The notes: generated by a model not told the origin, from the letters alone. DNA of 64,000 nucleotides from Leifsonia sp. ALI-44-B (GCF_001984125.1 NZ_MTQL01000006.1:930001-994000); one strand, 5' to 3'; shown: positions 36,616 to 46,646, numbered from the stretch's first letter. Program-made: numbers and translations.

Positions 36616-37551
36616 TCAGTCGTTGACAAGACGGGCGCCGTGCACCGGGCCCGTCACGCGCAGCGCCGTGATCCCCGACGCACTCAGGGCGATCTGAAGT
36701 TCGAGCGCCGAGTCGAGGTCGGCGGCGAGGAACGCCACGGTGGGGCCGGAACCCGACACCATGCACGACAGCGCACCGCTCTGCTCGCCCAACTCCATGA
36801 CGCCCGAGAGCTCGGGGCGCAGATGCAGCGCGGGGGCCTGCAGATCGTTGTGCATCGAGGCGGCGAGCATGTGCGCATCGCCCGCGCGGAGCGCCTGCAG
36901 AACGTCGGCGTCGACAACGGGCTGGGTGACGGCCGGCGAGATGTCGAGCGCGTGGCGGGCGCGGTGGGCGTCGAGCTCACGATAGGTGGCGGGCGTGGAC
37001 ATGCCGAAGCCGGCGAGGGCGAGCACCCACTGGAACTGCCCGGTCGCGAGCGCGGGGCTGAGCTCGTCGCCCCGGCCCGTGCCGATGGCCGTGCCACCCG
37101 TTAGCGCGAAGGGAACGTCGGCTCCCAGCTCGGCGGCGAGGCTGAGCAACTGGTCTCGGGTGAGGCCGGTCTGCCAGAGGTCGTCGACCGCGAGCAGGGT
37201 GGCTGCGGCATCCGCTGAGCCGCCACCCATGCCGCCCGCGACGGGCACGTTCTTCTCGATGGTGAGGCTGACGCCGCCGCGGTAACCGGTGTCGCGCGCG
37301 ATGAGCTGTGCCGCGCGGATGGCGAGGTTGGAGGCGTCGGTCGGAACGTCGCTCGTGTCGATCGGACCCGAGAACGACACCTCGAACGTGTCGGAATGCG
37401 CCGCGCGGACGTCTTCATAGACCGACACAGCCTGATAGGCGGTGGCCACCTCGTGATAGCCGTCGTCCATCACAGCGCCGACAGCCAGGAAGACGTTGAT
37501 CTTGCCGGGAGCCCGGGCATGTGACGTGTTCGAGGGCGTCTCGCGGGTCAT
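36616..37551 (-). CDS. ispE: 4-diphosphocytidyl-2-C-methyl-D-erythritol kinase
   Basis: A 311-residue GHMP kinase of the non-mevalonate isoprenoid pathway. The features are [14 protein letters not shown] (about 12-25), with the conserved Lys, the ATP-binding glycine loop [19 protein letters not shown] (about 107-125) and the third GHMP motif [13 protein letters not shown] near the end. It acts in the cytoplasm, making isoprenoid precursors for quinones and cell-wall lipid carriers. The ATG has no strong ribosome binding site. It is 64 bases after the LCP gene in the same direction. In related genomes rsmA usually comes directly before it. Confidence 0.96.
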   Translation of the reverse strand: MTRETPSNTSHARAPGKINVFLAVGAVMDDGYHEVATAYQAVSVYEDVRAAHSDTFEVSFSGPIDTSDVPTDASNLAIRAAQLIARDTGYRGGVSLTIEKNVPVAGGMGGGSADAAATLLAVDDLWQTGLTRDQLLSLAAELGADVPFALTGGTAIGTGRGDELSPALATGQFQWVLALAGFGMSTPATYRELDAHRARHALDISPAVTQPVVDADVLQALRAGDAHMLAASMHNDLQAPALHLRPELSGVMELGEQSGALSCMVSGSGPTVAFLAADLDSALELQIALSASGITALRVTGPVHGARLVND

Positions 37552-37615
37552 AGAACCAACCTAGCTCAGCGCGCGCGGGTTGAATGCCGCTCACGTTTGC
37601 GTAGGAGTCGCGGGA

Positions 37616-39070
37616 CTAGTTGATGCAGGCCGTCTCGCCGAAGTTCTTCGGGGTGTCGGTGCTCGTCGGCGTCGGTGTCGGTGCCGCCTCGACGGGAGCC
37701 TCGGTGGCGGGCGGCGGCGCGGCATTCGGGTCGGTGGGCGCCTGGTTGTCGGTTCCGATCGTGAGGGTAACACCCGTGGCCGTGGTCGACGAGATGACCG
37801 AAGCGTTCGGGTAGTACGCGGCGAGGGCCTTCGCCTGCGCCTCCTGCCCCGCGGGATAGCTGATCGTCGTCTTGGCGATCGTGGCGCCCGAGGTGGGCGG
37901 CTTCGTCTGGAAGCCGAAAGCGGCCAGGGCGTCGGTGTTCGCCTGCGCCACGCCGCCGATCGCGGCGCCATTCACCACGGTCACGGTCGTCTCGGCGGGG
38001 GTTGCCGCGGTGGCAGCGCCATAGGCGGTGGGGGTTCCGACCACTTGGGCGATGAACTCGGGCATGGCGGCTTGGTCGATCTCGACGATCGAGAGCTTCT
38101 GCCCCCGCACCGTGATGGTGGGGGTGCCTGTGATAGGCACGGTGGCCGACACGATGTTGTCGGCGCGCAGGTTGCGCACCTGGCCGGCGAGTTCGAGCAG
38201 GTTCAGCCCCGGGTCGGTCTCGATCGAGGACGAGACCGCGTCGAGCACGTTCTGCAGCTTCACCGGGTTGAGCAGGGTGCCGGCCGAGAGCATTTTGCGC
38301 GCCTCGACCGAGAGGAAGTATTGCTGACGCACCTGGCGGTCGAGGTCGCCGTTCGGCAGACCGTGGCGCTGGCGAACGAAGGCGAGGGCCTGTTTCGCAT
38401 CGAGCGTGGACACACCGGCCGGCAGGTCGATGGTGGAGTACGGGTCCTTCACCGGGTTGATAAGGCAGACGTCGACGGGGCCCAGGGCGTCGACCACGTT
38501 GTAGAAGCCGAGCAGGGAGACCCGAACGAAGTGGTCGATCGTCAGCCCGGTCATGTTCTGGATGGTCTGAATGAGCAGCTGCGCGCCCGCCGAATCGTCG
38601 CCGTTTTGCGCGCCCAGCGTGAAGGCGGCGTTCAGCTTGTTCATGCCGTAACCCGGGATCTCGACCCACGAGTCGCGCGGGAACGACACCATCGTGACCT
38701 TGCTGCCGTCGGCCGGGATGTGCATGACGATCATGGTGTCGGTGTTGACGCCGCCGCCGTCGTCTTCGGTGCCGAGCTTGTCGAGCTCGGCCTGTGTGGC
38801 ACCCGCCGGGCGGTGATCGTCGCCCACGAGCAGGATGTTTTGATCTTGACCATCGACGTCGTCGTCGGCGCTGTCGGTGGACTGCGGGATCGCATCGATG
38901 TGGGTGATTCCCGAGACGAAGCGCTGGTAGTTGTAGAACGCGTAACCGCCGCCGATGAGGAGCACGGCGACGAGGCTGAACCCGACCCAGCGGGCTATGA
39001 GTGCGCCGGGGCCGCGCTTGCGGCGATGGGCGACCGGTTTCAGGTCGAGGATGCTCGGCTGATCGCTCAT
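37616..39070 (-). CDS. LytR-CpsA-Psr (LCP) family protein with LytR_C domain
   Basis: A 484-residue membrane protein. After a basic start (HRRKRGPG) comes one span (about 28-46). The LCP domain (about 78-260) has the expected acidic and arginine residues: GVNTDTMIVMHIPADGSKVTMVSFPRDSWV (split in the family motif), and the catalytic-site segments DRQVRQQYF and FVRQRHGL. A second LytR_C domain (about 360-450) follows, and a Pro/Thr-rich end. LCP enzymes attach glycopolymers such as teichoic acid or arabinogalactan to peptidoglycan. GGAGG lies nine bases before the ATG at 39068-39070. It is followed by ispE and divergent from the flavin monooxygenase gene. Confidence 0.95.
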   Translation of the reverse strand: MSDQPSILDLKPVAHRRKRGPGALIARWVGFSLVAVLLIGGGYAFYNYQRFVSGITHIDAIPQSTDSADDDVDGQDQNILLVGDDHRPAGATQAELDKLGTEDDGGGVNTDTMIVMHIPADGSKVTMVSFPRDSWVEIPGYGMNKLNAAFTLGAQNGDDSAGAQLLIQTIQNMTGLTIDHFVRVSLLGFYNVVDALGPVDVCLINPVKDPYSTIDLPAGVSTLDAKQALAFVRQRHGLPNGDLDRQVRQQYFLSVEARKMLSAGTLLNPVKLQNVLDAVSSSIETDPGLNLLELAGQVRNLRADNIVSATVPITGTPTITVRGQKLSIVEIDQAAMPEFIAQVVGTPTAYGAATAATPAETTVTVVNGAAIGGVAQANTDALAAFGFQTKPPTSGATIAKTTISYPAGQEAQAKALAAYYPNASVISSTTATGVTLTIGTDNQAPTDPNAAPPPATEAPVEAAPTPTPTSTDTPKNFGETACIN

Positions 39071-39338
39071 CGGATGCTGCCTCCGGGCGTCATTCGGGCG
39101 CGGGTCAGGCGCGAAGGCGCGGTGACGAGGCGGGAAAAGGGCGAGGAAAGCACACTCCAGGGTAGGGGATGAGGACTGGGCGCGTGCTGGAGAGGTCATG
39201 CGAAAACGCCGTGCGCGGTCATCCCGTCACATCGTTCTCCACAGGCGCGACGCGTAATAGTTGTCCACATTCGAGCGGATGTCTGGGTGCCCGCCGCTTC
39301 ACCTGGCAAGAATGAGGACAGCACAGAAACGGAGCACC

Positions 39339-40727
39339 ATGACGGACAACATCGCCTTCAATCTCTTCGAGATGAACTGCGTCGGCCATATCTCGCACGG
39401 TTTGTGGCGGCATCCCGACAACAATCGGCATCGATTCAACGACCTCGATTTCTGGGTCGAAGAGGCGAAGCTGCTCGAAGAGGGTCTGTTCGAGGCGGTG
39501 TTCCTGGCCGATGTGATCGGCACCTACGACGGTTACCGAGACGGGCCAGAGACGGCGCTGAAAGAGGCCGTGCAGATTCCGAACAACGATCCGCTGCTCG
39601 TCATCCCCGCTATGGCCGCAGCGACCAAGAACCTGGGCTTCGCGGCGACGTTCTCTACCACCTATGAGCCGCCCTTCGCATTCGCGCGACGCGCCTCCAC
39701 GCTCGACCACCTCACCAAGGGCCGCTTCGGCTGGAATGTGGTGACGAGCTATCTGCCCAACGCCGCGCGCAACTTCGGGCACGACGACGAGGTCGCACAC
39801 GGCGATCGATACGCCATCGCCGACGAATACCTCGACGTGCTCTACAAGCTGTGGGAGGGCTCGTGGGACGACGACGCGGTCGTGCAAGACCGCGAGAACC
39901 GCATTTACACCGATCCGTCCAAGGTGCGATACATCGACCACGTCGGCGAGCACTTCCGCGTGAAGGGGCCCCACCTGAGCGAGCCGTCCCGCCAGCGCAC
40001 ACCCGTCATCTTCCAGGCCGGTTCGAGCGATTCGGGCCGGGCGTTCGCGGCCAAGCACGCCGAGGGCGTCTTCGTCGGCGGCAACTCGCTCGAGGTGTAC
40101 CGCGACAACATCGCCGACATCCGGCGCCGCGCGGTCGAGAACGGCCGGGGCGCCGATCACGTGAAGACGTTCGCTTCGGCGGTCGTGATCGTCGACCGCG
40201 ATCGTGATGCGGCCCTGGCGAAGGCCGAGGAATACAAGCGGTATTCGAGCGACGAGGGCTACCTCACCCACTCGGGTGGCGGCGGCATCGACCTCGCCGC
40301 CTATCCCAAAGACGCCCTCATCAGCGACATCCTCGCTGCCGAGGCGAAAGCCGGCCGTGACAATGCCGGGGCGAACCGCCGGCACTACCCGCCCGGAGCC
40401 ACGGTGGCCGACGCCCTCGAAGCCGTGACACGGTTCGACCGCCCGCCGTTCTTCGCCGTCGGAACCCCCGTCGAGGTGGCCGACGCGATCGAGCGTTGGG
40501 TCGACGAGACGGGCCTCGACGGCTTCAACCTGCGGCAGTTCCTCACCCCCGGCACGGCGCGCGACTTCATCGAATACGTCGTGCCCGAGCTGCAGAAGCG
40601 GGGGCGCTATCGCACCTCCTACGAAGCTCCCACGCTGAGGGAGCGCCTGTTCGGCGCCGGCAACGCGCGATTGTTCCCCGAGCACCCCGGCGCCCGCTAC
40701 CGCGGCGGCGCACACCTGCACGACTAG
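39339..40727 (+). CDS. FMN-dependent monooxygenase, NtaA/SnaA/DszA family
   Basis: A 462-residue two-component flavin monooxygenase of the bacterial-luciferase superfamily. Family features: the N-terminal FNLFEMNCVGHISHGLWRHP, the barrel segment FLADVIGTYDGY, TKGRFGWNVVTSYLPNAARNFG (about 124-145) and HVGEHFRVKGPHLSEPSRQRTPVIFQAGSS (split), all typical of NtaA/DszA enzymes that attack sulfones, chelators or alkanes using FMNH2 from a separate reductase. The ATG at 39339 follows GGAGCACC. The next gene is an acyl-CoA dehydrogenase-like flavoprotein of the DszC/SfnB type, a common partnership in organosulfur use. No reductase (SsuE/DszD-like) lies nearby. The substrate is not known. Confidence 0.93.
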   Translation: MTDNIAFNLFEMNCVGHISHGLWRHPDNNRHRFNDLDFWVEEAKLLEEGLFEAVFLADVIGTYDGYRDGPETALKEAVQIPNNDPLLVIPAMAAATKNLGFAATFSTTYEPPFAFARRASTLDHLTKGRFGWNVVTSYLPNAARNFGHDDEVAHGDRYAIADEYLDVLYKLWEGSWDDDAVVQDRENRIYTDPSKVRYIDHVGEHFRVKGPHLSEPSRQRTPVIFQAGSSDSGRAFAAKHAEGVFVGGNSLEVYRDNIADIRRRAVENGRGADHVKTFASAVVIVDRDRDAALAKAEEYKRYSSDEGYLTHSGGGGIDLAAYPKDALISDILAAEAKAGRDNAGANRRHYPPGATVADALEAVTRFDRPPFFAVGTPVEVADAIERWVDETGLDGFNLRQFLTPGTARDFIEYVVPELQKRGRYRTSYEAPTLRERLFGAGNARLFPEHPGARYRGGAHLHD

Positions 40728-40861
40728 ACCACCCTCACGTCACACATTCACGACCACCGCGGGTTTCGCCCGCCCTGGTCTCACCGCTCGAACGCGGACA
40801 GCTTCGAGCGGTGTTCGCCGACCCGTCCGAGGTCCGGCGCTCCGCCAACGATTGGATCATC

Positions 40862-42121
40862 ATGACCACAGACACGATCGAAAAGCCCGAGTCGACGTCG
40901 ACTCTAGCCACGCCCCCCACCTATACCGAGCTGGCAGCACGATTCCGGCCCGTGTTCGACCGCATTCGCGACACCGCGGTCGAACGAGAGACCGATCGGC
41001 GGCTCGCCCACGACGAGGTGACATGGCTGCGTGAGGCGGGCTTCGGGCGCGTGCGGGTTCCTCTCGAGTACGGTGGTCTCGGTGCTTCGCTCAGTCAATT
41101 GGTCGAACTCCTCATCGAGCTCGGCGAGGCGGATGCCAACCTCCCGCAGCTCTGGCGCGGCCACCACGCCTTCGTCGAATCGCGTCTCAACTCGCCCGAG
41201 CGCCTCGACCAGAAGAAGTGGTTCGACCTCATCGTCGGCGGAGCCGTCATCGGCAACGCCCAAGCCGAGCGCGGCCCCGAGACCGCCTCCTCGGCGCTGC
41301 TCGAAGAGACCGACGACGGGTGGCGGCTCACGGGCGAGAAGTACTACAGCACGGGCAGCATCTACGCCGACTGGATTTGGACGGGCGCGGTCTACGGCGG
41401 CTCGCAGGCCGGTCTGGCCGTCCGCGCCGATCAGCCCAACGTGACGCGGCTCGACGACTGGGACGGCTTCGGTCAGCGCCTCACCGGGTCGGGCACCACA
41501 CGCTTCGAACGGGCCGTCATCGAACCCGAGCACATCGTGTTCGCCAACTTCGACGACGAGCGCACGCAGGCCAACATCACGAGCTTCTACCAGACCGTGC
41601 TCCTGGCCGCCCTCGCGGGAACGGGCCGCGCCGTGCTGCGCGACGCCGTCGACTTCGTCCGCGGGCGCACCCGCACCTTCGGGGTGCTCGGCGCCTCCCG
41701 CCCCGCAGACGATCCGCTCGTGCAGCGTGTCATCGGCAAACTGAGCGCCCTGTCGGCCACGGCGGACGCGCTCGTGCGAGACGTTGCGCGCGCCCTCGAG
41801 GCGAACTTCGACCGCTTCCACGCGGGCGACTGGTCACAGGACGACTACGACGAGACCCTCATCACCGTGTTCCGCGCCCAGCAGCAGGTCATCGCTGCCG
41901 TACTCGAGGCGACCACGCTGCTCTTCGAGGTAGGCGGCGCCTCGGCCACCTCCAGCGCGCGACAACTCGACCGACACTGGCGCAACGCGCGCACCCTGTC
42001 CAGCCACAATCCGGCCATCCTGCGCGAGCGCGCCATCGGCGACTACCTGCTGAACGGCACCCGCCCGGTCAGCGCCTGGTCGAAACGCGCCGAGAAGGCC
42101 GGGGCCTCGGCCGAGGGCTGA
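40862..42121 (+). CDS. Acyl-CoA dehydrogenase-fold flavin monooxygenase, DszC/SfnB-like
   Basis: A 419-residue protein of the acyl-CoA dehydrogenase superfamily. It has the N-terminal helical domain (WLREAGFGRVRVPLEYGGLGAS), the middle beta domain (TGEKYYSTGSIYADWIWTGA, about 154-173), and the C-terminal helices. The usual catalytic glutamate region is not obvious, and the middle domain resembles DszC/SfnB, which oxygenate sulfur or other compounds and do not oxidise acyl-CoA. The ATG at 40862 has a weak GGATC site; the frame stays open far upstream, but that part overlaps the preceding gene. It lies 134 bases after the DszA-like gene in the same direction. Confidence 0.9.
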   Translation: MTTDTIEKPESTSTLATPPTYTELAARFRPVFDRIRDTAVERETDRRLAHDEVTWLREAGFGRVRVPLEYGGLGASLSQLVELLIELGEADANLPQLWRGHHAFVESRLNSPERLDQKKWFDLIVGGAVIGNAQAERGPETASSALLEETDDGWRLTGEKYYSTGSIYADWIWTGAVYGGSQAGLAVRADQPNVTRLDDWDGFGQRLTGSGTTRFERAVIEPEHIVFANFDDERTQANITSFYQTVLLAALAGTGRAVLRDAVDFVRGRTRTFGVLGASRPADDPLVQRVIGKLSALSATADALVRDVARALEANFDRFHAGDWSQDDYDETLITVFRAQQQVIAAVLEATTLLFEVGGASATSSARQLDRHWRNARTLSSHNPAILRERAIGDYLLNGTRPVSAWSKRAEKAGASAEG

Positions 42122-42236
42122 GGCGGGCCGGGTCGCGCGGGCGCGGTCCGCCTGCGGGCGCTGCTCCACGGGAGCGGTTCAGAGCGGGCCCGGGCACGCT
42201 AGGCTCAAGCCCGGCTCGGGCTGTGCGAGGCGTCGG

Positions 42237-43070
42237 TTATTCGGCGGCCCGGGCGATGGCGAGGAAGTCGTGCACGGTGAGCTGCTCTCCGCGCGCGGTC
42301 GGCTCGATGCCCGCACGCACCATCTGCTCAGAGGCGGCCTGCGAGCTGCCGAGCAGCTGGCCGAGGGCCTGGCGCAGCATCTTGCGGCGCTGCTGGAACG
42401 CGGCATCGATGATGCCGAACGTGGCCAGGCGCTCCTCCTCGGAGCCGAGCGGCACCTCGCGCTTCTCGAAACCGACGAGCACACTGTCGACATTGGGCAC
42501 CGGCCAGAACACCTGGCGGCTCACATTGCCGGCCAGACGCCACTTGCCATACCAGGCCGCCTTCGCGCTCGGCGATCCATAGACCTTCGAGCCGGGGTCG
42601 GCGGCTAGCCGGTGACCGACCTCCGCCTGCACCATCACGACGCCGGACTGCAACGACGGAATGTGCTCCAAGAAGTGCAACAACACGGGCACCGACACGT
42701 TGTACGGCAGGTTCGCCACGAGCCGCGTGGGCGCATCGGGCAACTCCGTGATGCGCAGCGCGTCCTCGGCGATGACCGTCAACGGCGCACCCGGATGCAT
42801 CAGCTCGACCGTTTTCGGCAACTGTGTCGCCAGGCGCGTGTCGATCTCCACCGCCACGACCGAGGCGCCCACCTCGAGCAGACCGAGCGTCAGCGAGCCG
42901 AGGCCCGGGCCGATCTCGACGACGCTGTCGCCCGACTCGACCGAGGCGACCTTCACGATGCGACGCACGGTGTTCGCGTCGATGACGAAGTTCTGGCCCA
43001 ACTTCTTGGTGGGCTGCACGTCGAGGAGTTCGGCGAGGTCGCGGATCTCTGCGGGGCCGAGAAGGCTCAT
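42237..43070 (-). CDS. rsmA: 16S rRNA dimethyladenosine methyltransferase RsmA (KsgA)
   Basis: A 277-residue enzyme that dimethylates two adjacent adenosines near the 3' end of 16S rRNA. The SAM-binding motifs are KKLGQNFVID, VVEIGPGLGSLTLGLLE and the catalytic NLPYNVSVPVLLH (NLPY), followed by the C-terminal helical domain (TVHDFLAIARAAE ends it). It is 65 bases downstream of tatD on the same strand, a conserved actinobacterial order. ispE, usually next, is displaced by the LCP and flavoprotein genes. Confidence 0.96.
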   Translation of the reverse strand: MSLLGPAEIRDLAELLDVQPTKKLGQNFVIDANTVRRIVKVASVESGDSVVEIGPGLGSLTLGLLEVGASVVAVEIDTRLATQLPKTVELMHPGAPLTVIAEDALRITELPDAPTRLVANLPYNVSVPVLLHFLEHIPSLQSGVVMVQAEVGHRLAADPGSKVYGSPSAKAAWYGKWRLAGNVSRQVFWPVPNVDSVLVGFEKREVPLGSEEERLATFGIIDAAFQQRRKMLRQALGQLLGSSQAASEQMVRAGIEPTARGEQLTVHDFLAIARAAE

Positions 43071-43135
43071 CGGGATGTCATCCAGTCGGTTCGAGTGAGG
43101 CGGCCGGGAGAGCCCGACAGTCGATTCTACGGGGC

Positions 43136-44071
43136 CTAGGACGGGGATGGCTGGTCGGCGAACGGGCCACGCTGAGACGTCACCGGCTCGTCATCCCAAT
43201 GCCCGTAGACCGACTCCGTGTTCGAATTGATTTGCGCCGCCAACATCGTCACATCGGTGCCGAGATGCGACGCCATGAAACGCAGGGTGTGCGGCAGCAG
43301 GTACGGCGCGTTCGGGCGACCGCGGTAGGGCACGGGCGTGAGGAACGGAGCATCCGTCTCGACCAGGAGCAACGAGCGTGGCGCGCGATCGAGGGCCTCG
43401 CGCAGCGTGACCGCGTTCTTGAACGTGACCGTGCCCGCGAACGACATGTACCAGCCGTTCTGCGTGCAGATCTCCGCCAGCTCCTCACCACCCGAGAAGC
43501 AGTGGAACACCGTGCGCTCCGGGGCGCCGACGCGCTTCAACGTGGCCACCACATCGTCGTGCGCGTCGCGATCATGAATCTGCAACGCCAGGTTGTTCTT
43601 CTTCGCGATCTCGATGTGCGCCTCGAAAGCCCGCATCTGCGCGGCTCGCCCGGCCGGATCGGTCGTGCGGAAATAGTCGAGCCCGGTTTCGCCAACGGCG
43701 CGCACGCGCGGCCGAGTAGCCAACGCAGCGATCGCCTCGAGGGCCGCATCGAGCTCACCGCGCGCCTCGAGCACGGCCGTCTCGTTCGGGTGCACCGCCA
43801 CCGCCGCCAACATGCGCGGCTCGATGGCCGCCATCTCGGCGCCCCACGTGCTCGTCGCCACATCGGTGCCGACCTGCACGATGCCGCGAATACCCACGGC
43901 CGACGCGCGGTCGAGCTGTTCGCGATACGTCAGCGGCTCGACGCCGTCGGCGATCTCGAGATGCGTGTGATTGTCGTACACCCCGACGACGAGCGATTCG
44001 GGCGTGGGCGGGTAAGAGAGGTCTTTCCGCTCACCCTGGTCGCGCTGTCTGACGTGCTGAGGCTCAGTCAT
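43136..44071 (-). CDS. tatD: TatD family DNase/metallohydrolase
   Basis: A 311-residue hydrolase with a TIM-barrel. The metal ligands are present: YDNHTHLE (His-x-His), AVGETGLDYF (Glu), LQIHDRDAHDD (His), HCFSGG (His) and ETDAPFL (Asp). TatD enzymes act as 3'-5' exonucleases in DNA repair and degradation; the exact activity here is inferred. The N-terminus of about 30 residues before the barrel (SYPPTPESLVVGVYDNH) is the usual actinobacterial form. It lies between metG (95 bases upstream) and rsmA (65 bases downstream). Confidence 0.93.
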   Translation of the reverse strand: MTEPQHVRQRDQGERKDLSYPPTPESLVVGVYDNHTHLEIADGVEPLTYREQLDRASAVGIRGIVQVGTDVATSTWGAEMAAIEPRMLAAVAVHPNETAVLEARGELDAALEAIAALATRPRVRAVGETGLDYFRTTDPAGRAAQMRAFEAHIEIAKKNNLALQIHDRDAHDDVVATLKRVGAPERTVFHCFSGGEELAEICTQNGWYMSFAGTVTFKNAVTLREALDRAPRSLLLVETDAPFLTPVPYRGRPNAPYLLPHTLRFMASHLGTDVTMLAAQINSNTESVYGHWDDEPVTSQRGPFADQPSPS

Positions 44072-44166
44072 ACCCCGACGCTACCGCACCCCCGCGGGGG
44101 CCGGTCAGGGTTTGGCGATCAGGGTTGACGAACTGCGGCGCCGAATCTACGCAAGGGGTGACGGGC

Positions 44167-45747
44167 CTAGGCCGCGGGCGTCTCGATGCGCGGGAACAAC
44201 GGCTCGAGGCCATTGACGCTCGTGCCCGCCGTCAGCTGACCCCACGTGGCCGCCTCGCGCACCGGCTGAGCCGACAGCTCGCCCAGCACGTCGCGGTGGC
44301 CAAGCGCCGTCCACAGCTTCTCGGTGGCCTTCGGCATGATCGGGTGCAGCAGCACGGCCAGCGCGCGCAGCCCCTCGGCCGCCGTGTAGAGCACGGTGCC
44401 CAGACGCTCGCGGTTGGCGTCGTCCTTCGACAACTGCCACGGCGCCATGTCGGTGATGTAACCGTTGAGCTCGTCGACGATGGTCCAGATGGCCGACAGG
44501 GAGTCGTGGATCGCGAGACGCTCGACGGCCGCATCTGCCGCCGCCGCGGCATCCGCCACGACCTTCTGAATGGCGAGGTCGGCCTCGGATGCCGGGCCCT
44601 GGGGCGGCACGACGCCCTCGAAGTAGCGCTCGATCATGGCGACGACACGCGACGCCAGGTTGCCGAAACCGTTGGCCAGCTCGGACTGGTAGCGGGCCGA
44701 CAGGTCTTCCCAGCTGAACGAGCCGTCTTGACCGAACGTGATGGCACGCATGAAGTAGTAGCGGAAGGCATCCGAACCGAACGTGTCGGTGATCTCGGTG
44801 GGCGCGATGCCGGTCAGCTTCGACTTGCTCATCTTCTCGCCGCCGACGAGCAGCCAGCCGTGGCCATAGACCTGGCGCGGGACATCGAGCCCCGCCGCCA
44901 TGAGCATGGCCGGCCAGATGACCGAGTGGAAACGCAGGATGTCTTTGCCGACGATGTGCGTGGCGGGCCAGCGCCGGTCGAAGTTGGCGTCGTCCTGGCC
45001 GTAACCCACGGCCGTGACGTAGTTGAGCAGCGCGTCGAACCACACGTAGACGACGTGCGACTCGTCCCAGGGAACCTTGACGCCCCAGTCGAACGTGGAC
45101 CGTGAGATCGACAGGTCGCTGAGGCCCTGGCGGATGAACTGCAACATCTCGTTGCGCGCCGAATCGGGCTGCACGAACGTGGGGTTGGACTCGTAGAGAT
45201 CGATCAACCGCTGCTGGAAGTCGCTCATGCGGAAGAAGTAGTTCTTCTCCTGCAGGCGCTCGACGGGGATCGAGTGGATGGCGCACACCTTCTCGCCCTC
45301 GTACTGCCCCGTGCCATCGGCCAGCTCGTTGGGGAGTTTGTACTCCTCACACCCGACGCAGTAGAAGCCCTCGTATTCGCCGGCGTAGATGAAGCCGTCG
45401 TCGTACAGCTTCTGCAAGAAGTCCTGCACGGCCTTCTCGTGCCGCGGGTCGGTCGTGCGGATGAAGTCGTCGTTGGCCACGTCGATCGTCTCGATGAGCG
45501 GCTTCCAGCTCTGCTCGACGAGTCTGTCGGCCCACTCCTGCGGCGTGACGCCGTTGGCCGTGGCGGTGCGCAAGATCTTCTGGCCGTGCTCGTCGGTGCC
45601 CGTGAGCATCCACGTGTCGTCGCCCGCCTGGCGGTGCCAGCGCGCCAAGAAGTCGGTCGCGACCTCGGTGTAGGCGTGGCCGATGTGGGGCGCATCGTTC
45701 ACATAGAAGATGGGCGTGGTGACGTAGAAGGACTTGCCGCTGGACAT
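44167..45747 (-). CDS. metG: Methionyl-tRNA synthetase
   Basis: A 526-residue class I aminoacyl-tRNA synthetase. The HIGH motif is in YVNDAPHIGHAYTEV (about 14-28), the KMSKS motif in GEKMSKSKL (about 309), and the connective-peptide Cys pair in YCVGCEEY (about 129-136). It belongs to the short form without the C-terminal tRNA-binding extension. The start is taken at the ATG at 45745-45747, directly after GGGAAGC; an ATG three codons earlier overlaps this site. rsmI lies ten bases upstream on the same strand. Confidence 0.97.
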   Translation of the reverse strand: MSSGKSFYVTTPIFYVNDAPHIGHAYTEVATDFLARWHRQAGDDTWMLTGTDEHGQKILRTATANGVTPQEWADRLVEQSWKPLIETIDVANDDFIRTTDPRHEKAVQDFLQKLYDDGFIYAGEYEGFYCVGCEEYKLPNELADGTGQYEGEKVCAIHSIPVERLQEKNYFFRMSDFQQRLIDLYESNPTFVQPDSARNEMLQFIRQGLSDLSISRSTFDWGVKVPWDESHVVYVWFDALLNYVTAVGYGQDDANFDRRWPATHIVGKDILRFHSVIWPAMLMAAGLDVPRQVYGHGWLLVGGEKMSKSKLTGIAPTEITDTFGSDAFRYYFMRAITFGQDGSFSWEDLSARYQSELANGFGNLASRVVAMIERYFEGVVPPQGPASEADLAIQKVVADAAAAADAAVERLAIHDSLSAIWTIVDELNGYITDMAPWQLSKDDANRERLGTVLYTAAEGLRALAVLLHPIMPKATEKLWTALGHRDVLGELSAQPVREAATWGQLTAGTSVNGLEPLFPRIETPAA

Positions 45748-45757
45748 GCTTCCCATT

Positions 45758-46594
45758 CTAGGGTTTCGGGGCGGCGGGCTTTTCGATGGCCGCCTGATAG
45801 AGGTCGCGCTTCGACATTCCCGTGGCCTCGGCGACCTCGGCGGCCGCCTCCTTCACGCGCATGCCCCCGGCGACGAGCGCACGCACCTGCCGAATGCCCT
45901 CCTCCGCGTCGATGATGCGCTCGGGGGCGCCCTCGACGACCACGCAGATCTCGCCGCGCACGCCCGGGTCGGCCCACAGCGCCAACTCGTGCGCCGTTCC
46001 CCGCTTGACCTCTTCGAACATCTTGGTCAGCTCGCGGCACACGACAACGCGCCGGGTGGGGCCGAACGCCGCCTCCCCCGCCATATCGTGCAGCGACGCC
46101 GCGAGCCGGTTGGGCGACTCGAAGAACACCATTGTGCGGCGCTCGGCGGCGAGCGCGTGCAGGGCCTGGCGCCGCTCGGACGGCTTGCGCGGCAGGAACC
46201 CTTCAAAGCTGAACCGGTCGGTCGGCAGACCCGCGACGGCGAGCGCCGTGATGACGGCCGAGGGACCGGGCAGCGCCGTCACGGTGACACCCGCAAGCGC
46301 GGCGGCCTCGACCAGGTGGAAACCCGGGTCGGACACCGTGGGCATGCCGGCATCGCTCAGCACGAGCACGTCTTCGGTCTGAGCGATGGCGACCAGCTCG
46401 CCGGCCCGATCGCGCTCGTTGTGATCGTGCAGGGCGATCAGCCGCGGACGGTTCTCGATCTTCAGCCCTGCCAGCAGCCGCACGGTCGTGCGCGTGTCCT
46501 CGGCGGCGACGACGGTGGCGTTCTCGAGCGCCTCGACGAGTCTGCGCGACGCGTCGCCGAGGTTTCCGATGGGCGTGGCCGCGAGAATGATCAT
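45758..46594 (-). CDS. rsmI: 16S rRNA (cytidine-2'-O)-methyltransferase RsmI
   Basis: A 278-residue tetrapyrrole-methylase-fold enzyme that 2'-O-methylates cytidine 1402 of 16S rRNA. The start LAATPIGNLGDAS and the following VVAAEDTRTT, then LVLSDAGMPTVSDPG and the SAM-site ALPGPSAVITALAVAGLP, are family signatures. The C-terminal RsmI HTH-like end (VKEAAAEVAEATGMSKRDLYQ) is also present. It is divergent from pmt with 52 bases between starts, and metG lies ten bases downstream. Confidence 0.96.
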   Translation of the reverse strand: MIILAATPIGNLGDASRRLVEALENATVVAAEDTRTTVRLLAGLKIENRPRLIALHDHNERDRAGELVAIAQTEDVLVLSDAGMPTVSDPGFHLVEAAALAGVTVTALPGPSAVITALAVAGLPTDRFSFEGFLPRKPSERRQALHALAAERRTMVFFESPNRLAASLHDMAGEAAFGPTRRVVVCRELTKMFEEVKRGTAHELALWADPGVRGEICVVVEGAPERIIDAEEGIRQVRALVAGGMRVKEAAAEVAEATGMSKRDLYQAAIEKPAAPKP

Positions 46595-46646
46595 GGGGCC
46601 AGTCTTCCATCACTTCGCCAGCGACTCGCTGTGGCACCATTGCAGA

